Assembly (NCBI GenBank): GCA_964460665.1
Contig: CAYWSL010000082.1
Span: 1-23,431 of the forward strand
Direction: 5' to 3'
DNA: 23,431 nt
From: K23-9 sp964460665
Lineage (GTDB): Bacteria; Planctomycetota; Planctomycetia; Pirellulales; Pirellulaceae
In this document: positions 16,005 through 23,431 of the stretch, one piece after another
How positions within the stretch are numbered: the stretch's first letter is position 1
Layout of the letters: each line of letters opens with the position of its first letter
The notes under the pieces: model-generated
What the model was told of the DNA's origin: nothing
Seen by the model: the letters and a program-made list of their open reading frames with translations, nothing else
Databases searched by the model: none
Position numbers and translations under genes: made by a program

Positions 16005-17459
16005 ATGCGAACTACTATCACCATGACGCTACGTTTTTGCGCAAGCTTGCTCCTGCTCTGTTGCTCCGTTGCATTGGCAGCGGACAAGCCCAACGTTCTG
16101 TTCATCGCCGCGGATGATATGAACTGCGATCTGGGAGCGTACGGGGACCCGCTGGTGAAGACGCCGAATCTTGATCGTCTTTGTAAAATGGGCGTGCGGT
16201 TTGACGCGGCTTACTGCCAGCAACCGTTGTGTGGACCAAGCCGTGCCAGCATCATGACCGGACTGCGGCCCGACACGCTGGATTTACACACACTGAAGCA
16301 CGAGCTGCGAAAAAAGAACCCCGACGTCGTCACGCTTGGGCAGCTGTTTCGCAACAACGGCTATTATTCTGCGCGGGCCGGCAAAATCTATCACTACGGC
16401 AATCCGGCGATGATTGGCACCGATGGCAATGACGATCCGGCTACGTGGGATGAACGCCACAACCCAGTCGGCATTGACCGTTCGCAGCAGGAAAACATCA
16501 CACGCTACGGAGCCGGGCAAGAAAAGAACAAAGGCCTTGGTATCAGCATGGCATGGTGGGATCCGGAAAGCCGCGATGACGAGCATACCGATGGACTGGT
16601 TGCGTCGAAGATTATCGAACTGATCGGCCAGAAAAAGGACGAACCGTTTTTCCTTGCCGCTGGCTTTTTCAACCCACATTGCCCTTATGTGGCGCCAAAG
16701 AAGTACTTCGATCTGTACCCGATCAACCAGATCACGATTCCGGATTTGGACGAGGCCAAACGGGATCTTGAAGACGTTCCGGCAATGGCCACGATGCGAG
16801 ACACTAAAAACTGGCCGTACTACTTTAAGGACGTCACAGTCGAAGAAGCTCGCAAGTGCAAGCAAGCCTACTATGCCACAATCTCGTTTGTTGACGCTCA
16901 AGTCGGACGGCTGATCGACGCACTGAAAGAAAACGACCTGATGGACAACACGATCATCGTTTTCTGGTCAGATCACGGCTACTTCCTTGGTGAAAAAGGC
17001 CTGTGGTACAAACGCAAAGCCTTTGAGCGATCGGCGCGCATGCCGATGATCATCGCCGCGCCTGGATTGAGCCAAGGTAGTAGCACCGCCAAACCGGTCG
17101 AACTACTGGATTTGTACCCAACACTGGCCGATCTTTGCGGTTTAAAACCTCCTGCGAATTTAGAAGGTACGTCGCTGCGTCCACTACTAAACGATCCGGC
17201 AGGCAAAGACTGGACCAAGCCAGCCGTTACGCAAGTGTGGCACAACAAGAAAGCGTGGGGCTACTCGCTTCGAAACGAGCGTTACCGCTACACCGAGTGG
17301 TTAGAAGGCAAGGCGGGCCGCGAACTGTATGACCACTCAGCTGACACTGGCGAGGTCACTAACCTTGCCGATGATCCGCAACACTCCAAAACCGTTGCCG
17401 AACTGTCCGAGCAGCTAAAGAAGTACGTTCAGCTAAAGCCACACAAGCGAACCGATTGA
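16005..17459 (+). CDS. Exported sulfatase, iduronate-2-sulfatase-like
   Basis: The protein has 484 residues. A signal peptide ends near ALA/ADK (about 1-26). The N-terminal metal site AADD (D37, D38) opens the alkaline-phosphatase-type fold. C76 in the sulfatase signature CGPSRASIMTG (76-86) should be converted to formylglycine, with R80 present. Other site residues include K127 (AGKIYH), H225 (NPHCPY), and D323/H324 (WSDHG). The order and spacing, including TLKHEL and GKIYHYG, resemble iduronate-2-sulfatases, so a sulfated uronic-acid-type or other polysaccharide substrate is likely but not proven. A second ATG at 16023 is possible. No sulfatase-maturation enzyme is encoded in the window, so it must be elsewhere. 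It is divergent from the carboxylesterase and convergent with the PVC dehydrogenase gene. Confidence 0.92.
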   Translation: MRTTITMTLRFCASLLLLCCSVALAADKPNVLFIAADDMNCDLGAYGDPLVKTPNLDRLCKMGVRFDAAYCQQPLCGPSRASIMTGLRPDTLDLHTLKHELRKKNPDVVTLGQLFRNNGYYSARAGKIYHYGNPAMIGTDGNDDPATWDERHNPVGIDRSQQENITRYGAGQEKNKGLGISMAWWDPESRDDEHTDGLVASKIIELIGQKKDEPFFLAAGFFNPHCPYVAPKKYFDLYPINQITIPDLDEAKRDLEDVPAMATMRDTKNWPYYFKDVTVEEARKCKQAYYATISFVDAQVGRLIDALKENDLMDNTIIVFWSDHGYFLGEKGLWYKRKAFERSARMPMIIAAPGLSQGSSTAKPVELLDLYPTLADLCGLKPPANLEGTSLRPLLNDPAGKDWTKPAVTQVWHNKKAWGYSLRNERYRYTEWLEGKAGRELYDHSADTGEVTNLADDPQHSKTVAELSEQLKKYVQLKPHKRTD

Positions 17460-17503
17460 GCACGTTTCTACCCGTGTTCTTAGATCGCGTGCTGCGAATA
17501 TCC

Positions 17504-17523
17504 ATGCTTTTCCGTCAAAGCAT
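17504..17523. terminator. Weak hairpin between convergent genes
   Basis: A perfect 7-bp stem (17504-17510 with 17517-17523, 6-nt loop) lies in the 83-bp space between the sulfatase and the convergent dehydrogenase gene. The stem is AT-rich and no T run follows, so a bidirectional terminator role is only possible. Confidence 0.25.
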
Positions 17524-17542
17524 TGTCCAGCTAGTCGTGTTC

Positions 17543-20491
17543 CTACTCGGGCGTCGAAAGGCGTTTTCCGGGAATGGGTCGTTCTTGTTTTCCGCTCGGC
17601 AGCGTCCACCCAACGGCCAAGTTATCGTCAACATGGCCTTCGACGTGAATCGTTTCGATGTAGTACCGTTTGCCTTTTTGAAGACGCACGGGCTTCGATT
17701 TTTGCTCGGGATACTGGTCCCAATTGCGAGCCGGTGTCCATTGGGTTTGCCGAAGGATGCGTTTCTTTTTGTTTGGATCGTCGCTTGAGCTAAGCCAGAC
17801 TTCGGCGTAGTCGTCTGCGGCCAACCAGAACGTGTAGTCACCCGATTCGGGTGGGTGCACGTAACCGTGAATTCGCGACCCGTAGTTTTCTTTCCAGTTA
17901 CTGGGCCCCTCGAAGGCGCTAAGCAAACGCGTTTCCGCGGGCTTGTTGGGAAAGTCAGGATGCGACTTCAGCGTCTGCAAGCCGTCTGACTCCAGACCAT
18001 GCCAGCTCTCGTGAACAATCACCCCGGTTGCCTGCCCGGCGCGTTTCGCATCCTCGTCTTCGCTGCACAGGAATGCAACCAAGTCTTGTAGTTTTGCCTT
18101 GCCAAGTTTTTCAAAACCCTCTGGCATCAGCGACACGCTGCTGGCACGAATGTCGTCGACTTCAGCACGAAGAATCGTGTGCGTCTTGGCTGCCTGATCC
18201 AGCAACGTGATTTTCTCGTCGTCGGCCGACTGGAAAAGGCCGGTCAGGACTTTGCCGTCCGCGGTCAGCAGCGAATAGCTGACGTAATCCGGATTGATCG
18301 CCGCGCTAGGCTGGACGATGTCACGCAGCACGGCTTCGGGCGACCGGTGAACACTGATGCTCAAGTCCGCCGCGCCCTTGCCACCCTTGCCGTTATAAGT
18401 GTGGCAGGCCGAACAGTTCGCTTCTTTGCCAAAAAAGATCTCACGTCCTCGCTGCGCGTTGCCCGGCAGCTTTCGGCTTACAGCCATCAATCGCGTTTCG
18501 TTGTAGTCAGATGACTTTGTGCGAGGCGCCCAGGGAACAAACAAATGCTCCAGTCGAAGCGGTCGTTCGTGAGGATCAAAATCGGCGTGATAAGATCCAT
18601 CTAACACGAAGTCGCCACCTGTTTGAACGACAATTGACAACGGTTGCATTTCACTGGCTAGTACTTGTTGGCGTCCGCCGCGCGAATCCGCTTCATGACG
18701 CGGTGACTTAGCCTGAACTGACAGTTTTGCAATCTGCCGGTCCCCTTGCGGCGTGCTGGTCACCGATTTCGATCCACATGTAAGTGTAAGATTCCCCGAA
18801 GCCTGCAATTCCAAGTGCACTTCGTTGCCGGGCAGTAGCAGTTGTGACTTCATCGTCAGCTGACCAGGAAGTTTCAGCAATTCAAGCAGTCTCTCGTGCT
18901 GCGCGGAACCTCTCGTCATCGATCGAACGACATGGGTGTCAAAATGTGGAAGCCAACCGGTCCATTCCGCATGCTCTTTGCCCGCTGGTGTCCACTGTGC
19001 CTGGACTCCGCCCAAATCATAGGACATTTCAACATGCGTGTCCGAATCGGAACTGTTCAGCGTCACCGCGTAACGACTGCGACTGGAATGCGGCGCGGTA
19101 TTGAACGTGACGGTTCGATGGTCAGCAGATAGACGCCCGGAACCGACGTTCAGCGACGTTCGCTGCGCCGACTTAGCTGCCTTCACGACCTCGTATCCCG
19201 GATAGATCCATTCGTGACGATCGCCTTCCCAGACGAATTCGCCGTATTCGATTTCTGCTTGCAGCTTCGCACTGATCGGGCGATCAAACGCAACCTTGAC
19301 TTCCACAGGGTTGGCGGGCCAGACCGCGACTGGTTGCGGCGCGGATGGATTGAACTTGATCTTGTACAAGTGTCCTTTGGCCGCGGGTCCCGCACCCCAG
19401 TCGGGGCTTCCGCTGTGGCAAGTCAGCAACAGGTCACCAGTGGGTGAGATTGCGACGTCGGTTGGCAGCGACTCGAACGCAAGAAACTGAACTTGCTTGC
19501 CGACGTAGCCAGATCGCGTTTTTGCAAGCGGCACGCGCCATAACTTGCCGCGTGAAAAGCCCGTCACGATCGCATTGTCTTGCCAGAACGCGGGGCCGAA
19601 TGGTTTTCGATGGGCGCGTGGTTCGTTAAAGCGAAATCCGCAGGTCGATTGATGCTGTGGCGAAAAACCTACGACTTCTGGTTCGTCGATCGATTCCGGC
19701 AGGTACTTCGCATGACGAAACGGAAATCCATAGTGCCGCCCTGGGACAATGTGCAGCAATTCGTCTCGTGGGTTCCCACCAGGGAACCACGTGTCGCCTT
19801 CTTGATCGGTCGCGAACAAATCGCCATGCTGGTTGAACTCCAGCCCAACAACGAACCGCAATCCCGTCGCCAAAATTTCTCGGCGTTTACGATCCGGCGA
19901 AACCTTCAAGATCGTGCCACGTTCACTGGTCGGATCGTATTGCGACTTTCCGTTTTTGTCTAACAGCCAAGCTTTGTTGTAAGACATACAGCCCAGGCTG
20001 AAGTACAGGTTGCCGCTAGCGTCAACGGCGACGCCAGCGGCGTCATTACGAGTGTCGCCGTTGTATCTTTCTTTTACCCAGCCCGACGCGACCGTTTCGC
20101 TGCTGTCGGCCCTGCCGTCGCCGCTGGTATCTTTCAGCAACGCGACCTTGCCGCGCGCCGCGACGTACACCCCATCTTCGTTTGCAAGGATTCCGACCGG
20201 AGTCAGTAGGTCGCCGGCCTTGTCCCAGAAAACAGTGGCAGTGTCTTCGATGCCGTCGCTGTTTGAGTCGGTCAATAAGTAAATTCGACCGTTGTACGCC
20301 GCAGCGTAAGCTTTGCCATCGGGTCCGTAGGTGAGGCTATCGATGTTGGTCAGGCCCACGTCCAGCCGAGTGACCGAAAGCCCAGGAACAAGCGCCTTGA
20401 ATCGCGGTTCTTTAGCGATGACCGAACACGAGATGGCTAACGCCATCATTGCCAACGCGGTAAGGCGAAACAGAAAAGCACGACCGTTCAT
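17543..20491 (-). CDS. PVC-type dehydrogenase beta-propeller / cytochrome c / PA14 fusion protein
   Basis: The protein has 982 residues from ATG 20491, preceded by a GGGCGGG purine-rich stretch; an upstream ATG at 20554 lacks a signal-like sequence. A signal peptide (about 1-27) leads into a glucose/sorbosone-dehydrogenase-like propeller (about 35-385). Its DSNSDGIED (75-83) and DTSGDGRAD (121-129) loops resemble calcium sites. A beta-rich linker follows. The heme-binding motif CSACH is at 693-697, with M789 in SLMPEG as the likely distal ligand, in the arrangement of planctomycete PVC-type heme-binding domains. A PA14-like domain covers about 855-975 (YTFWLAADDYAEVWL), suggesting carbohydrate binding. 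It probably oxidises a sugar or alcohol outside the cytoplasm and passes electrons through its heme. The substrate is unknown. Confidence 0.9.
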   Translation of the reverse strand: MNGRAFLFRLTALAMMALAISCSVIAKEPRFKALVPGLSVTRLDVGLTNIDSLTYGPDGKAYAAAYNGRIYLLTDSNSDGIEDTATVFWDKAGDLLTPVGILANEDGVYVAARGKVALLKDTSGDGRADSSETVASGWVKERYNGDTRNDAAGVAVDASGNLYFSLGCMSYNKAWLLDKNGKSQYDPTSERGTILKVSPDRKRREILATGLRFVVGLEFNQHGDLFATDQEGDTWFPGGNPRDELLHIVPGRHYGFPFRHAKYLPESIDEPEVVGFSPQHQSTCGFRFNEPRAHRKPFGPAFWQDNAIVTGFSRGKLWRVPLAKTRSGYVGKQVQFLAFESLPTDVAISPTGDLLLTCHSGSPDWGAGPAAKGHLYKIKFNPSAPQPVAVWPANPVEVKVAFDRPISAKLQAEIEYGEFVWEGDRHEWIYPGYEVVKAAKSAQRTSLNVGSGRLSADHRTVTFNTAPHSSRSRYAVTLNSSDSDTHVEMSYDLGGVQAQWTPAGKEHAEWTGWLPHFDTHVVRSMTRGSAQHERLLELLKLPGQLTMKSQLLLPGNEVHLELQASGNLTLTCGSKSVTSTPQGDRQIAKLSVQAKSPRHEADSRGGRQQVLASEMQPLSIVVQTGGDFVLDGSYHADFDPHERPLRLEHLFVPWAPRTKSSDYNETRLMAVSRKLPGNAQRGREIFFGKEANCSACHTYNGKGGKGAADLSISVHRSPEAVLRDIVQPSAAINPDYVSYSLLTADGKVLTGLFQSADDEKITLLDQAAKTHTILRAEVDDIRASSVSLMPEGFEKLGKAKLQDLVAFLCSEDEDAKRAGQATGVIVHESWHGLESDGLQTLKSHPDFPNKPAETRLLSAFEGPSNWKENYGSRIHGYVHPPESGDYTFWLAADDYAEVWLSSSDDPNKKKRILRQTQWTPARNWDQYPEQKSKPVRLQKGKRYYIETIHVEGHVDDNLAVGWTLPSGKQERPIPGKRLSTPE

Positions 20492-20600
20492 AAGTAACCC
20501 GCCCTTGAGCGTAACGCACCCTTGAGATTGGCAACACGAGGCCCCATTGAACAACGGAGAACCTCGCTTAGCGATTCACCTATCATAGTGGGACGTCACA

Positions 20601-20694
20601 GCGAAATGTTCGGCGGCCAAACAAGCTGCCAAAATTGCCCGCCCTACTGCGCAAGAAAATGTGGGTCCGTGCGTACCCGGCGCGAAGTGTTCGG
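20601..20694. repeat. 13-bp imperfect direct repeat in divergent intergenic region
   Basis: GCGAA[A/G]TGTTCGG occurs at 20601-20613 and 20682-20694 (12 of 13 identical), 81 bp apart, in the 261-bp region between the dehydrogenase gene and the small membrane-protein gene. It may be a regulator-binding pair. A TATGAT on the minus strand (20582-20587) is a possible -10 for the dehydrogenase, but without a clear -35. Confidence 0.35.
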
Positions 20695-20752
20695 TCCCAT
20701 TCGCTGCTTCGCTGATTACCACCCAAACTTCGATCCTGTACGATAGTCGGTC

Positions 20753-21247
20753 ATGTTGAAACCGATGCACCTACCAGAACAGATGACGCTTTATCCGTCC
20801 AAGCTAAAGTGGATCGGCGTCTCAGCCATTGGATTCGTCTTTGTCGCCGGCGGACTGATTTGGGCTTTGCAAGAACCAGGGATCACGCCATGGATTTGCA
20901 TCGCGTTTTTCGCGTTGGTAGCCGGCACCGGCCTTGTGCAACTGCTTGGCGGATCGTCATTACAGCTGGATAGCGAAGGATTCGAGCAGAACATGCTGGG
21001 ACGCAAATTCGCTTGCCGCTGGGAAGACGTTTCAGAATTCGGGACCTGGCGGGTTAGCGGCAACCAGTTTGTTGTTTTCAACCGTGTCAAAGACCGAGGC
21101 ACAGTGATGGGGACCCTGAACGAATCGTTGACCGGCGCCTCAGCCCAGCTGGGCGATACGTTTGGCATGAAAGCCGAAGACCTGGCAGAGACCATGAATG
21201 CGTTTCGCGACCGCGCACTTCATCGCATTGGCAAAGGCGACTTCTAG
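20753..21247 (+). CDS. Small two-TM membrane protein with PH-like C-terminal part
   Basis: The protein has 164 residues. Two hydrophobic helices lie at about 19-38 and 45-66. They are followed by LDSEGFEQNMLGRKFACRWEDV, a pattern typical of small membrane proteins in which two TM helices precede a PH-like domain (STM3941-like). The rest is soluble and ends in a charged helix. ATG 20753 is the first of three in-frame ATGs (20765 and 20783 are others); no strong ribosome site is visible. Function is unknown. It ends 34 bp before the convergent EboD-like gene and is divergent from the dehydrogenase gene, so it is probably a single-gene transcript. Confidence 0.7.
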   Translation: MLKPMHLPEQMTLYPSKLKWIGVSAIGFVFVAGGLIWALQEPGITPWICIAFFALVAGTGLVQLLGGSSLQLDSEGFEQNMLGRKFACRWEDVSEFGTWRVSGNQFVVFNRVKDRGTVMGTLNESLTGASAQLGDTFGMKAEDLAETMNAFRDRALHRIGKGDF

Positions 21248-21281
21248 AGCGTCGACTTCTACGTGGACAGCTAAGAGTCGC

Positions 21282-22463
21282 TCAGATTGCATTGCAGTCA
21301 GCGGATTCGAGCTGTGCGGAAATATCACGCAGCTTTTCGATCGCACTGGCCATCGCTGCCGAATCGATCTCGTGAACGTTCACGGGATCTCCAACGCCAC
21401 GCAACATCGTGATCGTCAGCCGTCCGCCCAAGTGCTGTCGGAATTCTTCCAGGCCGTTCATCAACCGGTCAATCGGATTCAGCGCATCATGCCACAGCCG
21501 CATTCCCAAGTTACTCAGACACTTGCAGACATCCATCGCATCTTGCTCGGGGAAGCCGATCTTCATCGACGAATAGATGCAGTCGATTGCGACTCCAATC
21601 CCTACCGCTTCGCCGTGGCGGATTTCATAATGGGTCAGTGGCTCCAACTTATGCGCCGACCAATGCCCGAAGTCCAGCGGCCTAGCTTCCAGCATCTCGA
21701 ACGGATCACCGCCTTCGGTAATGTGCAACAAGTGCAGCATGCACGATCGATGAATGGCACGCGTCGCTGTGGGCATGTCGCGGTCGCTGATCTTGCCAGC
21801 ATTCTCGCACAGCCACTGGAACTCCGCCTTGTCTTTCAACAACGACACTTTCACCGATTCGCTGAAGCCACTTTGAAAGTCGCGAATCGACAACGTTTTC
21901 AAAAGGCCAGCGTCGTTGATCACGGCCCACGGCACAGCGAACGTACCGACCCAGTTCTTTTTGTCAAAATAGTTGATCGCGTTCTTCACGCCAACACCCG
22001 AATCACCTTGGGCCAGTGTCGTGGTTGGCAGGCGGACCAGACGAACGCCACGGTGTGCGACTGCAGCAGCGTATCCCACTGCGTCCAGCATGGCACCGCC
22101 ACCAATCGCGATAACGTAACTGCGGCGGTCCAAGTTGTGATGGTTGATTTGCTCCAAAACTTGCTTGGCAACCGCGGTAGAATTTTTAACTGGCTCGCCA
22201 CCTTGGACCAGCAAGGCCGGGCTGACCAAGTTCACGTTGGCAGCAGCGGCCAACTGTTTTTCGATTCTGGCAACGCGGTCGCTAGCCGAGGCGACTGGCC
22301 GTTCGGCCACAATCAAAACCTTGGCGGGGCCAGCATCTCCAGCGTCTAAGACGTCCAGCAGTTGACCGAAGTCGTCGCGAGCAACTTCATCTGTCACTCG
22401 CAAGCGATGGACGAAGGGCACCGAAAAGCTGATGTCGATCGATTTACTTTTACCGTCAGGCAT
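21282..22463 (-). CDS. eboD: 3-dehydroquinate synthase-family protein, EboD-like
   Basis: The protein has 393 residues, in the 3-dehydroquinate synthase / sugar-phosphate cyclase superfamily. NAD-binding GGGAMLDAVG lies at 121-130. Expected metal ligands are E202 (SESVK), H267 (FGHWSAHKLE) and H283 (RHGEAVGIG). The segments AAAVAHRGVRL and TTLAQGDSGVGVKNAINYF, and PLDFGHWSAHKLE, match the EboD subgroup rather than AroB. EboD belongs to the ebo gene cluster, which in other bacteria makes or moves an unidentified metabolite to the periplasm. The other ebo genes (prenyltransferase, TIM-barrel and isomerase components) are not in this window. It lies 15 bp after the exported esterase gene on the same strand, so the two are probably cotranscribed. 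The exact reaction is unknown. Confidence 0.8.
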   Translation of the reverse strand: MPDGKSKSIDISFSVPFVHRLRVTDEVARDDFGQLLDVLDAGDAGPAKVLIVAERPVASASDRVARIEKQLAAAANVNLVSPALLVQGGEPVKNSTAVAKQVLEQINHHNLDRRSYVIAIGGGAMLDAVGYAAAVAHRGVRLVRLPTTTLAQGDSGVGVKNAINYFDKKNWVGTFAVPWAVINDAGLLKTLSIRDFQSGFSESVKVSLLKDKAEFQWLCENAGKISDRDMPTATRAIHRSCMLHLLHITEGGDPFEMLEARPLDFGHWSAHKLEPLTHYEIRHGEAVGIGVAIDCIYSSMKIGFPEQDAMDVCKCLSNLGMRLWHDALNPIDRLMNGLEEFRQHLGGRLTITMLRGVGDPVNVHEIDSAAMASAIEKLRDISAQLESADCNAI

Positions 22464-22478
22464 ATGCGTCGAAATCTT

Positions 22479-23420
22479 CTACGGTGTCTCTTGCTTCCAA
22501 CCACGCCACAACCATCGTAGCGAATCGGGAAAAATTGCCCCGCCATGCTTGCCATTGTGTGCTTCTGTGCCAAACACCAATTTGTAGTCGTAGTCCTTGT
22601 AGGCCAACGCCTTTGCCATTTGCTTGTTCGCAAGCGGCCAATTTCCGAACTGGTTATCCAAATCGTTTTCGCCGTCCTGCAAGAAAACACGTAACGGTTT
22701 CTTTTCCGACTTGCGAATCATCGGCGGGTAAGCGTGTCCACCGCGCAGGTCCACAAAGCTACCGATGTGACTGAGCACTTTGCGAAAACTATCTGGCCGA
22801 AACCACGCCACGCTGAACGCACAAATGCCGCCCGAACTGTTACCACAAATCGCACGCAGCTCGGGGTTCTTTGTGATTCGATACTGCTTTTCAACTTCGG
22901 GCAGGATCTCCGTCAACAGAAACTCAGCATAATCACCAGTCACACTGTCGTACTCGAAACTTCGGTTGGCGGGCCGCGGCTGCCAGCCTCGCTTTTCCGG
23001 AAGTTCACCTTTGTGGCCTGGATCGATCATGACGGCGATCGTCACTGGCATATCACCCTTGGCAATCAAGTTGTCGAACACGACGGGCAAACGAAAGTCG
23101 CCCGTTTTGCCTTGAAATGCGTGTCCGTCCTGAAACACCATCAACGCGGCAGGTTGGGATCCGTCGTACTGTGCCGGAACATAAACGGAATAGCGCCGGG
23201 TAGTTCCAGGAAAGACTTTGCTTGTCGGCCAGGTGTGCTGAGTGACCTTGCCGTGCCGAACGTCGTCGCGGGACATCGAATCGGGGCCATGCTGATAGAC
23301 TTCCGGCTTTGCCTGCTGGGCAGAAAGGCTGGATGCTGGCACGCAGGCCAAAACGCATCCAATCAACAGGGGCTTGAGCACAACACAAAATAATCGCATC
23401 AGGACGTTACCGTCGGTCAT
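22479..23420 (-). CDS. Exported esterase (esterase D / PF00756-like)
   Basis: The protein has 313 residues from ATG 23420; ATG 23399 (MRLFCVV...) gives a cleaner signal peptide and is equally plausible. Neither has a clear Shine-Dalgarno, and only 11 bp of sequence lie upstream. Signal cleavage is likely near SLSA/QQ. RRYSVYVPAQYD and FQDGHAF are typical of the esterase D / enterochelin-esterase-like fold. GNSSG (193-197) places the nucleophile at S195, DGEND (249-253) can give the acid, and KHGG gives H292. It is probably an extracytoplasmic carboxylic-ester hydrolase. The gene precedes the EboD-like gene by 15 bp in the same direction. Confidence 0.85.
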   Translation of the reverse strand: MTDGNVLMRLFCVVLKPLLIGCVLACVPASSLSAQQAKPEVYQHGPDSMSRDDVRHGKVTQHTWPTSKVFPGTTRRYSVYVPAQYDGSQPAALMVFQDGHAFQGKTGDFRLPVVFDNLIAKGDMPVTIAVMIDPGHKGELPEKRGWQPRPANRSFEYDSVTGDYAEFLLTEILPEVEKQYRITKNPELRAICGNSSGGICAFSVAWFRPDSFRKVLSHIGSFVDLRGGHAYPPMIRKSEKKPLRVFLQDGENDLDNQFGNWPLANKQMAKALAYKDYDYKLVFGTEAHNGKHGGAIFPDSLRWLWRGWKQETP

Positions 23421-23431
23421 TGGGTGGTGGG

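Noticed and set aside
15722..16105. N-terminal extension of the carboxylesterase up to 16105
   Set aside because: It would place 128 unrelated residues before a clear signal peptide and overlap the divergent sulfatase start.
16284..16901. 205-residue minus-strand open frame inside the sulfatase gene
   Set aside because: Antisense shadow of a gene with an intact sulfatase signature.
21198..22349. 383-residue plus-strand open frame opposite the EboD-like gene
   Set aside because: The minus-strand protein has clear cyclase-family motifs; the plus-strand translation shows no domain and overlaps it almost entirely.

Overview
The window looks like chromosomal DNA from a planctomycete, probably close to Rhodopirellula (Pirellulales). 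This rests on gene content: an ECF sigma factor followed by a large TPR Ser/Thr kinase, an LEPR-XLL-type N-terminal sorting motif, a TPR-sulfotransferase, paired PQQ-like propeller proteins, a sulfatase, and a PVC-type dehydrogenase fused to a cytochrome c domain. No tRNA, rRNA, CRISPR array, transposase or phage gene was seen. A 100-base run of N (8072-8171) is an assembly gap inside a 12-bp tandem repeat.

Left part (1-1790): the start of a minus-strand secreted acidic protein with Glu/Ser/Gln repeats runs off the edge. A divergent plus-strand gene encodes an exported DUF1570-like protein with an HEAAH zinc motif. A strong hairpin followed by a T run lies downstream.

Regulatory and surface block (about 2000-10418, all plus): an ECF sigma factor; a membrane-anchored Ser/Thr kinase with C-terminal TPRs; a large exported protein with an LESRRLLA motif, a degenerate matrixin-like domain, PPC-like beta domains, an acidic Tyr-rich segment and a Ser/Asp tetrapeptide repeat tail; then a TPR-sulfotransferase. 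An intrinsic terminator separates the last two. The sulfotransferase retains the features of the tyrosylprotein-sulfotransferase type, and its neighbour carries 16 tyrosines in 52 residues beside runs of acidic residues. The most interesting hypothesis here is that they are enzyme and substrate of a bacterial protein tyrosine-sulfation system. This is inference, not demonstrated by sequence alone.

Central catabolic block (10514-14728, plus): two exported PQQ-like beta-propeller proteins with an ATGA overlap, the second carrying two inserted EF-hands, followed by an exported alpha/beta-hydrolase-like protein. A convergent minus-strand carboxylesterase (14852-15721) is divergent from an iduronate-2-sulfatase-like sulfatase (16005-17459). 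The sulfatase converges with a 982-residue PVC dehydrogenase / cytochrome c / PA14 protein (17543-20491, minus). These fit extracytoplasmic breakdown of sulfated polysaccharides.

Right part (20753 to the end): a small two-TM protein (plus), then a minus-strand pair consisting of an exported esterase and, 15 bp downstream, an EboD-like 3-dehydroquinate synthase homologue.
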